64,000 nucleotides of DNA from Pseudomonas gessardii. Its GTDB lineage: Bacteria; Pseudomonadota; Gammaproteobacteria; Pseudomonadales; Pseudomonadaceae. Positions 11,301 through 20,747 of the stretch are shown here, piece after piece. Within the stretch, counting starts at the first letter, position 1, and the number at the start of each line of letters is the position of its first letter. The notes under the pieces were generated by a model. It ran no database searches and was not told the DNA's origin. It saw only the letters and a list, made by a program, of their open reading frames with translations. The position numbers and the translations under genes are program-made. Where the stretch lies: the NCBI RefSeq assembly GCF_001983165.1, contig NZ_MNPU01000001.1:490094-554093 (forward strand), in the 5' to 3' direction.

Positions 11301-14300
11301 CCGGCATGAAATCCTCCGGCTCATACGCTGACCAGTTCATCTGCAGGCCGCGCCACAAGCGCTGGTGCCCCACAAACATCTCGGCGGGCACGGCATGCAA
11401 CTGGGTCTGGGCCAGGTCGATAAACTCAAGATGTTCAAGTGCCAGGATCCCCTGCGGCCAGGTAGCGAGTGTCCCGGACACCGTTAACCGACGCAACGCT
11501 GTCAGCCCGCTGACATCGAGGGTTTCCAGGCTGCCCGCCAGGGACAACTGCTCAAGTGCGGCCAGGCGGTTCAGAGGCCGCAGCACCTCAGGCGAATAGA
11601 TCAGCCCGGGGCCGGTGAGCGAAAGCTGGGTGATGCCCGGGGCATTGGCCAACCGTGCAGTGGCCTCGCCCAACTGCCCAGGGTGCACATAGAGTTCCAG
11701 GTGCTGCACATTGGCAAACGGCTGAAGCAGCTCCGTGGCATCCTGGCCCAGCCATCGGGCGCCTGACACATTCAAGGAGCGCACATGGGAAAAGTCGGCC
11801 TCCAACTTGGGAAGCGCCTGCTCGCCACGCAAAACCAGGGTCGCATGGGGTGCCCGGTCCCGGTCAAAACCCTGGCGCCAACAGTCGATAAGATCATCGA
11901 CCACATGCAAGCGTTGCTCATCGGCGCCGGCCCATTGCTCAAGCGTGCTCCGTAATGTCAGCCGTTCACGTTGGCGGTTGGCAAATAGCCGCCAGATCTG
12001 CTGGGTGCTTTCACCGTCGCGCCGGCGGGCGGATACGAGCGCTTGTGCCTGGGCATCGCTGATATTCGGATACACGCTGCGCACATGGGCGACCAGGGGA
12101 CCGTCCGTTGCAAACGGTCCGCCTCGCCCCGACAACGCATACCCCAGGCGCCCGTCCGGCAGGCGAAACGCCGGCCTGGAGCGAGGTTCACGCAGCTTCA
12201 AGAGGTCACGGGCGATCATGTCGCGGTGGCGCCTGGCATAGGCCGCCACCGCTTGCTGCAAGCCCACCCCTTGTGCGCTCAGCGCTCGATGCGCCGGCTC
12301 GGGCAAGGCGTCGCCAATTGCCTGGAACAGGGTGCGCCCCTGGCCCGACATGCGCTTGAGTGCGTTGCCGGCCTCATCCTGGGCCTGGAAACTATCGCCG
12401 CGCTTGACCAGGTATCGGCGTATGGCCGCGCCCTCATCCCCCAGGCTATCGACCAAGGGGCCTTGAAGGCTGTCTATACGGATCTCCAGGCGCAGGCCCT
12501 GAGGCCATCCGGGCAGGTGTTCCAGACAGTGCAAGGCGAGGCGGTCGCTGTCGGCATTGGCCAGCCGGTCGCGGTGCAGGCCACTGATCGCCCGGCTCAG
12601 GCGCCCTTGCTGCACGCTGATCCGGGCCTGGTGGTCCAGACGCCCGCTGACGCGCCCGTGGTCGCGCAAATGCCTGAGCTCATGGGGGCTGGCGGTCTGC
12701 AACAGTTCGTCGTGGGCGCGCCTGGACAGCGAGGGAAACCGCCGTTGCAGCGGCCCCCTGTCGAGGGCCAGCTTGCCATTGGCCTGTAACCGGGCGGCGA
12801 ACAGTGCCGCTTGTCTTTGGCGCGCATAGTCGGCCAGACGCTCGTTGAACACCTGCTCCCTGGGCGTCTCGCCCCAACTGGATGGGCTTCCCAGCAAACG
12901 GGAGATTTCTTGCTCAGTCAGGCCACCCAGCACCGCTTGGGCGAATTTGCCTTGCTGCAAGTCGGCGCGGCTGATTTTCAGGGGTGGGCGGCTAACGTGC
13001 GCAGGCACCGGGCTGCCATAGCGAATAGAGTGCCCAGCCGGTTCCCAGTGGCCAGCGGCCCACTCGTCGGTCAGCGGGGTCCCCGGCTGGTCACCACGCC
13101 CAAGGGGGCCCAGCAGGCGCCGGGCCTCGTCCTCGACCAGCCCCGCCGGGCTGCGCACAGGCCCCACAAAGACAAGCGTCTCAAACACTTCCACGCCCCG
13201 CCCGGGCGGCCAACCCGGCATTTCCACCGTGAGGGGCAAGGCGTACTCGTGGCGGCGCTCCAGGCCGGCGCCACGGCGCAGCCGCCCCAGTAGGTCATCG
13301 ACGTCCTGGTCGGCCCTGAACTGCTCCAGCGTATCGGCCAGCACCGCAGGCACCGGCAAGCCATCCACATGGACTTTGCGCAACCGATCGTCATCAATGC
13401 CACTCACCTCGCCGATCATACGCAAGGTCTCATCCGAGAACCCTTCGGTGATGGGCCCCAAGCGACGCAATAGGGTCAGGCGATCCCACGCCAAGGGGCG
13501 TTCATGCCGATGACGCCAGGCACCGGCCCGGTTGTGCTCAAGGATCGGTTGATAGGCCCCGGGGTCGCGGGGGTGCTTGATTCGCCATTGATTGAGGTGC
13601 GGGTCGAAGCGCTTTTCATAGAACGCGCCATCGAGGTCAATATGCAGTTGGCCATCGACCTCGTATTGCCCCAGAGCATTGGGCTGGCTTCCAGGCGCAA
13701 GGGAGATTGGCTTTTTGTACGCCTCAAGGTCAGGCCTCCACAAGCGCACCTGGCCATTTGGCAGCTTCACCGCCGACAAGCCTTCGATCACCGGCTCCGG
13801 CCTGAGTTGGCGCAAGGCCTTCCCGCCGCCCGCCGTCAGGCCGAGCAAGGCAAGGTTTTGCGCCAGGTCGATCAAGTGCGCCCGGGCAGCCTTGCGATCG
13901 CCCGCGCTCCACTCCCGGGTCGCTTCAATCACCGCCGTCAACAATTGCTCGGCCATCACCGCCATCATGAGTTCCCCCAGTACCGGCACGAACCCCGCCA
14001 CGGCACTGAGGGCGAACATTTCGAGGTTGAGCAACAGGGCCAGTTTCTGCTGGCGCACCCGGGCATCGACAGCCGCCGTGGGCACGGCATGGCCGGCCGC
14101 ATCGGCGATGCACTTGTGCTGATGTCGCTCATACAGGTAGCTCCACAGATCGACCTGAGTGCTACCAAACACCTGGCCTTGGAACGCCAGCGCCAAGGGC
14201 GCCAGATACGGGTCCGGGTTCGGCACCTGGGGGGCAAGGGGCAAGGGCGGGAAGTTCTTCAGCCTGAAGGGGGTCAGTTGGCTGATCAGTTCATACATCT

Positions 14301-15432
14301 GCCCTATGCCGGGGAAATTCGAGCCGACTCTCTCGCGCAAGGTGGCATCGGCCGCATCCTGGGTGAACTGGCTGAAGTAATGAGGACGATCGGCATACTC
14401 GACAAACTGGCTGAAAAACACCTGGTACGCCGTTGGCCGACTCACCCGGGCCGAGGCCGGGCCCGGCGTGGTGAAACGTTGCTTGAGGGTCGCCAGCAGC
14501 TGGGCATGGTCGCTATAGCGTTTGAGGGGATGATGCGGGTCCTGGGGGATGTACAGGATGGGGGAATCCAGATGTTCGTCATCGAACGCCAAAAACAGTA
14601 CGCAGCCGGTCATGCGCAGCTTCATCAGGCCGAGGTCGCAGAGCCATACCGGTTGCCCGCCGATCTGCGGCGCGCGTTCGCCGTCGATCACCGACAACAC
14701 CATGGTGTAGTCAGCCTGGGTAATATCCTGGCGCAACAGGGCCAGCTCGGCGGCGGCCCGCAGCGCGGCCTTCTGGCTGGCAATAAATTGCGCGCGCAGG
14801 GTGGCCTGGTGGGTGGCAAAAAACCCCGTGATGTAGGCCTGGTACTGCCCGCCCAGGTCCAGGCTGCGGCACAACCCCAGGAATTGATGGACCTTGAGCC
14901 CGCCCAGGCGCACGGGCAGTATGGAGTCGGTGCTGCCTGCCACCTGCCAGCGGAAGCCGGACGACGGGTGAAAAGCCCCTTCCGCGCATTCGGACGCCTC
15001 GAAGTTATGCAGCGCGGCCTGCAACAGCTCCAGCTGCAAAAAATCGTAGGTTCGGACCCCGATCTTCAGATCACTCACTTGCAGGGCCTTTCGCAGGTTC
15101 AACCAGGTGGCAACGTTAGGCGCAAGGGTGACGCCATACTGATCCTTGAGCGCCTGGAGCAACAGCGGCCGGGCAAAGGCCTCGATGCCCTGCAAGGCAG
15201 ACAGGCTCTTGTCGAGGGCGGTCTGGGCAATGAAACTCGCGGTAAAACAGTCGTGCAGCGCCTGGCGTTGCTCAGGGGTCGCTTGCCAATAGGCCGGGGG
15301 CAACGGGGTATCGGCGTGTTTGAGCGCCATGCGGCGGGACGCAGTGCTCTGGACCAGCCATTGCGGCATGGCGCTGATCAATAGCGGTCGATGGATACTG
15401 GGCGTTGCCGGCAACGCGGGCAAGTCGGTCAT
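8365..15432 (-). CDS. Giant LRR protein with NEL E3 ubiquitin ligase domain
   Basis: The 2355-aa product has a large alpha-helical N-terminal region of the dermonecrotic-toxin-like DUF6543 type (roughly residues 1-700). Three leucine-rich-repeat blocks follow, each introduced by a WR-containing motif (LIDCWRQGF near 1180, LLDCWRQGL near 1474, LLESWRHTL near 1819). The protein ends in a NEL (novel E3 ligase) domain. The catalytic cysteine is Cys2161 in TCGDGR, the CxD motif of IpaH/SspH enzymes, followed by NEFEMRVLEFDALR. NEL proteins ubiquitinate host proteins after delivery into eukaryotic cells. No secretion apparatus, chaperone or signal peptide is nearby, so the delivery route is unknown. 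I chose ATG 15432 over an in-frame GTG at 15462 because TGGAG lies seven bases upstream. It is transcribed alone. Confidence 0.9.
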   Translation of the reverse strand: MTDLPALPATPSIHRPLLISAMPQWLVQSTASRRMALKHADTPLPPAYWQATPEQRQALHDCFTASFIAQTALDKSLSALQGIEAFARPLLLQALKDQYGVTLAPNVATWLNLRKALQVSDLKIGVRTYDFLQLELLQAALHNFEASECAEGAFHPSSGFRWQVAGSTDSILPVRLGGLKVHQFLGLCRSLDLGGQYQAYITGFFATHQATLRAQFIASQKAALRAAAELALLRQDITQADYTMVLSVIDGERAPQIGGQPVWLCDLGLMKLRMTGCVLFLAFDDEHLDSPILYIPQDPHHPLKRYSDHAQLLATLKQRFTTPGPASARVSRPTAYQVFFSQFVEYADRPHYFSQFTQDAADATLRERVGSNFPGIGQMYELISQLTPFRLKNFPPLPLAPQVPNPDPYLAPLALAFQGQVFGSTQVDLWSYLYERHQHKCIADAAGHAVPTAAVDARVRQQKLALLLNLEMFALSAVAGFVPVLGELMMAVMAEQLLTAVIEATREWSAGDRKAARAHLIDLAQNLALLGLTAGGGKALRQLRPEPVIEGLSAVKLPNGQVRLWRPDLEAYKKPISLAPGSQPNALGQYEVDGQLHIDLDGAFYEKRFDPHLNQWRIKHPRDPGAYQPILEHNRAGAWRHRHERPLAWDRLTLLRRLGPITEGFSDETLRMIGEVSGIDDDRLRKVHVDGLPVPAVLADTLEQFRADQDVDDLLGRLRRGAGLERRHEYALPLTVEMPGWPPGRGVEVFETLVFVGPVRSPAGLVEDEARRLLGPLGRGDQPGTPLTDEWAAGHWEPAGHSIRYGSPVPAHVSRPPLKISRADLQQGKFAQAVLGGLTEQEISRLLGSPSSWGETPREQVFNERLADYARQRQAALFAARLQANGKLALDRGPLQRRFPSLSRRAHDELLQTASPHELRHLRDHGRVSGRLDHQARISVQQGRLSRAISGLHRDRLANADSDRLALHCLEHLPGWPQGLRLEIRIDSLQGPLVDSLGDEGAAIRRYLVKRGDSFQAQDEAGNALKRMSGQGRTLFQAIGDALPEPAHRALSAQGVGLQQAVAAYARRHRDMIARDLLKLREPRSRPAFRLPDGRLGYALSGRGGPFATDGPLVAHVRSVYPNISDAQAQALVSARRRDGESTQQIWRLFANRQRERLTLRSTLEQWAGADEQRLHVVDDLIDCWRQGFDRDRAPHATLVLRGEQALPKLEADFSHVRSLNVSGARWLGQDATELLQPFANVQHLELYVHPGQLGEATARLANAPGITQLSLTGPGLIYSPEVLRPLNRLAALEQLSLAGSLETLDVSGLTALRRLTVSGTLATWPQGILALEHLEFIDLAQTQLHAVPAEMFVGHQRLWRGLQMNWSAYEPEDFMPVYAYLHDHPAHLVDELRLVQAYCEGALGRLQTGDRAFVDNVLASFKTRGLSSRQRLESVNAVQQEYRRLVDELEQWSDRDSSIGRVEVERQVASEKLLDCWRQGLARRFVAEGGALLTGGLDLSGAHLVDLPRLPASGFSHVRRLNLDDIGVSLDGINAWLGQFPEVDTLSLARNNLTALPAVLDGHPSLRHLDLSHNWLNITPVIQAQLSRMTGLLSLRLQYNPIGRLDVSGLHGLRILDLSHSAISEWPQGVLELAALQRLDLSHSAVTAIPEAALSGHDRLLSITHLRGCRLSVTARAEARIFARRYAREHPAVALESPLGIPRELLAQGLTGGEPEYFAEDVLRRPDLLVALPTTVATDTPTARLQRLAPALDDLQAAARIAELHASGLDTRQVQARLAEWEGQYAQWVRPLNDWIDVHGYLDGGWISALDRRRAADRLLESWRHTLRARPTPAGLDGTGLLDLSGLALGDLPRLPRYFAHVTALNLSGVKLTAQGSNEFLRAFTHVDTLTLSHNGLGAVPQAIGEFHGLRRLDLGVNELRNAAQLQEYLGHMPELEWLDLGENVLSELDLSGLVRLETLSLHGNLLDEWPTAVFELPRLHTLDLHDNWIETLPAAAFEPQHRQLMAGTNLAGNRLEQQSCERLQVYLAQTGNGLGFSDEQLETLLRGYREDDERGVFDSPDYSLNHPDVETPQEQKARWFYEVPPYSSKHRIWDRLHALEGSGDFFFTLSQLRNTEDFLEAPAELTRRVWTVLEAIDGNPAMRRDLFARATALMPEVTCGDGRILMFNEFEMRVLEFDALRMAERGEGGAGLLKFARGMIRLEAVEGIAQATIKHRPDIDPAEIRLALRIGLAQRLELPRQPSGMLYSQLSEVTQADLDRAYTTIVQSESTPGFEEKLVGLEYWLNYLKIKYATDFAALARELEHKTDGLDERYPDNGSEYLRDYAVLGTWSKEQRMALAIRLTRQELAGLES

Positions 15433-15545
15433 GATGCGGCTCCAGGAAAAGGAACCCAGCACATCACAAGGTCCAGGGCCGACAACGGTAACTACGTCTA
15501 TTCTGTTGGGAGTTGTAACCTCCCCCAGACCTCCCAGGAGGACTC

Positions 15546-15761
15546 ATGGACACACCGGACAACAAACCGCCAACCTTCTGGCAGATGCTGCATAGCGTGA
15601 TGGCTGCCGCTTTTGGCGTGCAGAGCGGCAAGAACCGCGCGCGGGACTTTACCCACGGCAAGCCCAGCCATTTTGTGGTGCTGGGGATCCTGTTTACCGC
15701 CGTGTTTGCCCTGACGCTGTTTGCCATCGTCAAGCTGGTGCTGCATGTGGCTGGGGTCTAG
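15546..15761 (+). CDS. DUF2970 small inner-membrane protein
   Basis: This 71-aa protein has a polar N-terminal half (PTFWQMLHSVMAAAFGVQS, then KNRARDFTHG) and one C-terminal transmembrane helix (VVLGILFTAVFALTLFAIVKL). That is the DUF2970 layout: the WQM..SV.AA.FGVQS signature followed by a membrane anchor. Its function is unknown. A near-perfect AGGAGG ribosome site six bases before the ATG leaves little doubt that it is translated. It diverges from the NEL gene and converges with the next gene, only six bases separating the stops. Confidence 0.85.
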   Translation: MDTPDNKPPTFWQMLHSVMAAAFGVQSGKNRARDFTHGKPSHFVVLGILFTAVFALTLFAIVKLVLHVAGV

Positions 15762-15767
15762 GCCCGT

Positions 15768-16847
15768 TTATTTCAGCAGCATCTGCAGGCTGAAGGGATA
15801 CGGGTAGGCCGCCGGTTTATCCAGGGCCGACAGCGCATGAAAATCCACGCTGTCACCCTCATGGTTGCGCAGGTCCAACAAACGCTGGGCCTGTGGCTCG
15901 TCAATCAATTGAAATAACCGCACCTGGCGCTCGCGCCCGCCATGGCGCTGGATATCCACGCCTGCTGCGTCGTCGTGCAGCAGCACCATGGCCCAACCAC
16001 CCACCGTAAAATGCCCGGCCACCAGCGCACTGATCCGTCCCTGCAGGCGCGCTTGCAGGACGTCGGGCGAGCTGTTGACAGCGCTGAACAACACCTCCTT
16101 GCCGGGTGTGCGTGCGCTGCCATCCAGGGCCTGCATGGCCCCCAGGGCCATTTCATCATTGGCCGACCAGACCAGCGCGGTCTTCGGGTAGCGCTTGAAC
16201 ATCTGGGTGGCCTGCTCAAAGGCGCGCTGGCGGCTCCATTCGCCGTAGACCAGCTGGCGCAGATGGACTTCGGGGTGCTCGCGCAAGGCCCGTTGCAGGC
16301 CCTGCTCGCGCGCCTGGGCGGTCGGGGTGTGCTTGGCCCCGGAAAACGCCAGCAGGTCCAGGCTCTCGCCCGCCGGGACCGGCCCCCGTTGGCGCAACAA
16401 CTCCTTGAGCATCAGGTAGCCGCCCTCCTCGTCGTTGGCCGTGATACTGCCCAGCCAATTGGGGTATTTGCCCGCGTCCAGCAACTGCGTCTGGTCAGGG
16501 GTCAGGGCGTTATTGACGATCAGCAGCTTGACCTGGCTGCCCTGGGCCATCCGTAAAATCTGCGGGGCGATATATTGCTCATTGACCAGCACCAGGTAAT
16601 CCGGGGGCTGCGGGCCTTGCAGCGCTTCGCGGGCCTGTTGCAGGGTGTTTTGCCGGTCGCGCTCGGAATAGCGCACACGCAAATCCAGGCCGAGGTCCTT
16701 GGCCGCGGCCTGCATGAATTGCGCATAACTGACCCAGAAGGTTTCCGTGGACAGACCGGGGTTGAGAAACACCACCGACGTGGCATGGGCCATCGTCCCG
16801 AACATCATCCCCACCCACCACAAGCACCCGCAGAGAACCTTCAACAT
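15768..16847 (-). CDS. Periplasmic sugar-binding-like protein (ABC substrate-binding / LacI-type fold)
   Basis: The 359-aa product starts with a signal peptide (cut near ATS at about residue 23). It continues with the two-lobed periplasmic binding fold of the LacI/ribose-binding type: VVFLNPGLSTETFWVSYAQFM, the hinge strand LLIVNNALTPDQ, and ALVWSANDEMALGAMQAL, the family's typical ligand-contact region. No permease or ATPase gene is adjacent. In Pseudomonas such orphans often act as periplasmic sensors or share another transporter. The ligand cannot be told from the sequence. It is convergent with the DUF2970 gene. Confidence 0.8.
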   Translation of the reverse strand: MLKVLCGCLWWVGMMFGTMAHATSVVFLNPGLSTETFWVSYAQFMQAAAKDLGLDLRVRYSERDRQNTLQQAREALQGPQPPDYLVLVNEQYIAPQILRMAQGSQVKLLIVNNALTPDQTQLLDAGKYPNWLGSITANDEEGGYLMLKELLRQRGPVPAGESLDLLAFSGAKHTPTAQAREQGLQRALREHPEVHLRQLVYGEWSRQRAFEQATQMFKRYPKTALVWSANDEMALGAMQALDGSARTPGKEVLFSAVNSSPDVLQARLQGRISALVAGHFTVGGWAMVLLHDDAAGVDIQRHGGRERQVRLFQLIDEPQAQRLLDLRNHEGDSVDFHALSALDKPAAYPYPFSLQMLLK

Positions 16848-16952
16848 TGCTGCCCGAACCCTGAAAATTGACAGATCATGATAGTGGCAATAAGCCTTTT
16901 GATCTTGGCTATTTGTCAGCAGCGCGAACAGCTTCGTCGCGGTCAGTTCCCC

Positions 16953-17066
16953 CTATTGGTGGCTGACCCAGAACACGGCGGTACACACCACCAGGATAAT
17001 CAGAAACAGAATCGCCCAGGCGTCCACGGTACTGTCGGGTTTACGGGCTTTGGTTGGATTGCTCAT
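16953..17066 (-). CDS. 37-aa single-pass membrane microprotein
   Basis: The minus strand has ATG at 17066 and TAG at 16953-16955. The product has a basic polar start (MSNPTKARKPDS) and then one helix (AWAILFLIILVVCTAVFWVS). An AGAGG element sits eight bases before the ATG. The codon use looks like its neighbours. I recall similar tiny hypothetical proteins in other pseudomonads but know no function. It lies between the periplasmic binding-protein gene (same strand, 105 bases downstream) and the cysI promoter region. Confidence 0.65.
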   Translation of the reverse strand: MSNPTKARKPDSTVDAWAILFLIILVVCTAVFWVSHQ

Positions 17067-17159
17067 CGCATCGCCTCTTGTCGGTTTTATGGCTGATTGC
17101 ATTAAGACTCGACCACAGTAAAGTCGATGATTGCCCGCATGACAAATGTGGGTATCGCG

Positions 17160-17189
17160 ATAACCGTTCTCATTAGGCTATTTGGTTAT
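17160..17189 (+). promoter_or_regulatory. Inverted repeat in the cysI leader region
   Basis: ATAACC at 17160-17165 and GGTTAT at 17184-17189 form a spaced inverted repeat 110-140 bases upstream of the cysI start. The region between and after them is AT-rich (TTGCATATGCTA). CysB sites are poorly conserved but often contain ATAAC/GTTAT half-sites, so this is a candidate operator only. Confidence 0.3.
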
Positions 17190-17299
17190 TTGCATATGCT
17201 AAAACATCACTTTTGCGCATAAACGCAAGCTGGTATCGTGCGCCGGCTCCGTTGCGAGTGCGCGGCCGTGCGCGCAGATTTGCCGAGAACAGGACCTAT

Positions 17300-18941
<1,642 letters not shown>

Positions 18942-18958
<17 letters not shown>

Positions 18959-19436
18959 GAACAACCAAGTCGTCGACGAAACCTGGCACCTGCTGCCCAA
19001 GGATGCGAGCTTCGATGGCATCTCCAACTGCGACGACCTGATCGTGCCGCTGGCCCTGTGGCGCGAGCATGGCCACGCCCTCAAGGCCCGCGATGGCGGC
19101 CTGGGCGTGTGGCTGGACGCCGATGAAGAAGCCGAGGAAATCGGGGATGATGTGGCCCACTTCCAGGTCATCGCCCTGAACTTCCCGGCCTTCACCGACG
19201 GGCGCAACTACTCCAACGCACGCCTGCTGCGTGACCGCTATGGCTACAAGGGCGAGCTGCGGGCGATTGGCGATGTGCTGCGCGACCAGTTGTTCTACCT
19301 GCACCGCTGCGGCTTCGATGCCTACGCCTTGCGCGCGGACAAAGACCCGTACGAAGCGCTGGAGAGTCTCAAGGACTTTTCGGTGACGTACCAGGCGGCG
19401 ACGGATGAGCCGTTGCCGCTGTTTCGCCGGCGCTGA
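18942..19436 (+). CDS. DUF934 protein, sulfite reductase partner
   Basis: This 164-aa protein belongs to the DUF934 family, which is found almost always directly after single-subunit sulfite or nitrite reductases in proteobacteria. Typical segments are DDLIVPLALW near residue 30, VAHFQVIALNFPAFTDGRNY and the arginine-rich LLRDRYGYKGELRAIGDVLRDQ. The start at 18942 is inside cysI, with AAGGAG ten bases before it, so translation is coupled. It probably assists electron delivery or assembly of the reductase; the biochemical role is not established. A strong terminator follows the stop. Confidence 0.88.
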
Positions 19437-19447
19437 AGCCAGCCGAT

Positions 19448-19477
19448 AAAAAGCCCTGACATGTCAGGGCTTTTTTT
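19448..19477. terminator. Perfect palindromic bidirectional terminator
   Basis: Bases 19448-19475 form a perfect palindrome built on AAAAAGCCCTGACA / TGTCAGGGCTTTTT and extended by further Ts. It ends cysI-DUF934 on the plus strand. On the minus strand it also gives a U-tract 70 bases past the stop of the outer-membrane protein gene, so it should end the large minus-strand operon as well. Confidence 0.93.
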
Positions 19478-19548
19478 GGGGTGGTACGCCGCGCCGGTCA
19501 GGCGCCTGCGGGTGCCCCTCCTTCGCGGCATCAGCCGTCAGCCATCAC

Positions 19549-20241
19549 TCAGAAGCCATAACGCAGACCCAGCATCAAGGACTGCGCGCCATAGGTCATG
19601 CTCACATCGCCTGGGGGTAGGCCTTGAATGTCACCAAAATGCGCAGTGCGAGTCTTGAGGTAGCGGTATTCCAGGAGCATGGCCCATTGCTGTGACAGCT
19701 CATAACCGAACCCTGCGCCCAACTGGTAGGCCATTACGGTGTCACGATGGGTGCCACCAAATGAGACACCTCCGGCTTTCAGGCCGCTGACGCTCAGGTC
19801 AATGTAGCCCACCCCACCGCCAATATAAGGGCTGAACCGACTGAAGGACGCCGGGAGGTTAAAACCTTCATACCAAAGGTTGGCCATCAGACTGCTAGCG
19901 CGCTCTTCACCTTTGGCGTCGATGCTCCCGCCGCCATCGTAGACCCGGTTATTGAAGCGGACCAGGGCGTTTTTGCGATAACTCAACTCCAGTTCGGGCC
20001 TGAGCCCGACGGGAAATCGCCAGCCAACCGCCAGCCCGCTCGCGAGGCCGGAGTGCAAAGATTCGTCCAGCTCCACCTCGACAAAATTGACATTATTCTG
20101 GTTGAGGTCATGGGGAGCAACCCAGTTCAGCCCCCCCATTATCGTGACATACGGACCGAACGTTTCGGCGCACGCTGGAACGGTGAGTCCCAGGCCAATG
20201 ACGCCCATCAGCAGGCGCTGAGTGTTTTTTCTTAAGTTCAT
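19549..20241 (-). CDS. Outer-membrane beta-barrel protein at the end of the biosynthetic operon
   Basis: The 230-aa product has a signal peptide (MNLRKNTQRLLMGVIGLGL..., cut after PACA) and then alternating amphipathic strands ending in LMLGLRYGF. The terminal aromatic residue is typical of BamA-inserted barrels. Predicted strands include FSPYIGGGVGYIDLSV and WAMLLEYRYLKTRTAHF, typical of small 8-strand OmpW/OmpA-like or OMP_b-brl proteins. Its start overlaps the stop of the SRPBCC gene by four bases, so it is translated as part of the same operon. Whether it exports, binds or is merely co-regulated with the pathway product is unknown. Confidence 0.8.
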   Translation of the reverse strand: MNLRKNTQRLLMGVIGLGLTVPACAETFGPYVTIMGGLNWVAPHDLNQNNVNFVEVELDESLHSGLASGLAVGWRFPVGLRPELELSYRKNALVRFNNRVYDGGGSIDAKGEERASSLMANLWYEGFNLPASFSRFSPYIGGGVGYIDLSVSGLKAGGVSFGGTHRDTVMAYQLGAGFGYELSQQWAMLLEYRYLKTRTAHFGDIQGLPPGDVSMTYGAQSLMLGLRYGF

Positions 20242-20747
20242 ACTCGCTCCAAATAGGTTGCCGATAGCTCATGCTCGGGATGAGTCAGGGCATTTGTCCG
20301 CTGCTCAGCCAACGCCCGCAGGTTGTCCAGTGCGGTGGCCATTACGGCAGTAAGCATTTTGCGTAACGGCCCCCGGTACAAAAAACTCAAGGGCCCGCAG
20401 ATCTTCGCGCTGTGGATGACCTCGGTTTCCTGCGGGGAGAGCCGGTGCATCCGGTGGTCAAACTCAAGGTTGATCCACAGCAGCTTTGCCGTGTTCCGAT
20501 AGCTCTCATGCAGCGTTACCGCCTCAATGGTCAGTGGCATGCGCAGGCCATTTTTGAGGATGCATTGACCTCGGGTTCCAGGCTGGAAAAGACCAGCAAG
20601 CTCACAATGGCTGACGTCGGTATCCCACAATGGCGCCTCGGAAAAATTGCTCCAGATCTTCCATATTTCACACGGGGGGGATTTGACGCGGATTTTCACA
20701 GTGACATCGTTCACGGTTTCACCTGGGTTAAGCGGAGGCGCTGTCAT
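20238..20747 (-). CDS. SRPBCC (polyketide cyclase/dehydrase-like) protein
   Basis: This 169-aa cytoplasmic protein shows the START/SRPBCC order of elements: an N-terminal strand (VTVKIRVKSPPCEIWKIWSNF) leading to a short helix, a central set of strands, and a long C-terminal helix (LRKMLTAVMATALDNLRALAEQ). Proteins of this fold bind hydrophobic ligands and include aromatase/cyclases of aromatic polyketide pathways. No catalytic residue can be assigned from sequence alone. It overlaps the KS-AfsA gene by four bases and the outer-membrane gene by four bases, so it is in the middle of a coupled operon. A role in folding or carrying the polyketide product is inferred. Confidence 0.78.
   Translation of the reverse strand: MTAPPLNPGETVNDVTVKIRVKSPPCEIWKIWSNFSEAPLWDTDVSHCELAGLFQPGTRGQCILKNGLRMPLTIEAVTLHESYRNTAKLLWINLEFDHRMHRLSPQETEVIHSAKICGPLSFLYRGPLRKMLTAVMATALDNLRALAEQRTNALTHPEHELSATYLERV

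Noticed and set aside
13504..15384. 626-codon open frame antisense to the NEL gene
   Set aside because: No ribosome site and no recognisable domain; the minus-strand gene has a continuous conserved product.
8365..15432. Tc-toxin or insecticidal toxin identity for the giant gene
   Set aside because: No RHS repeats or Tc-type domains are visible; LRR blocks plus the CxD-bearing NEL domain fit a ubiquitin-ligase effector better.
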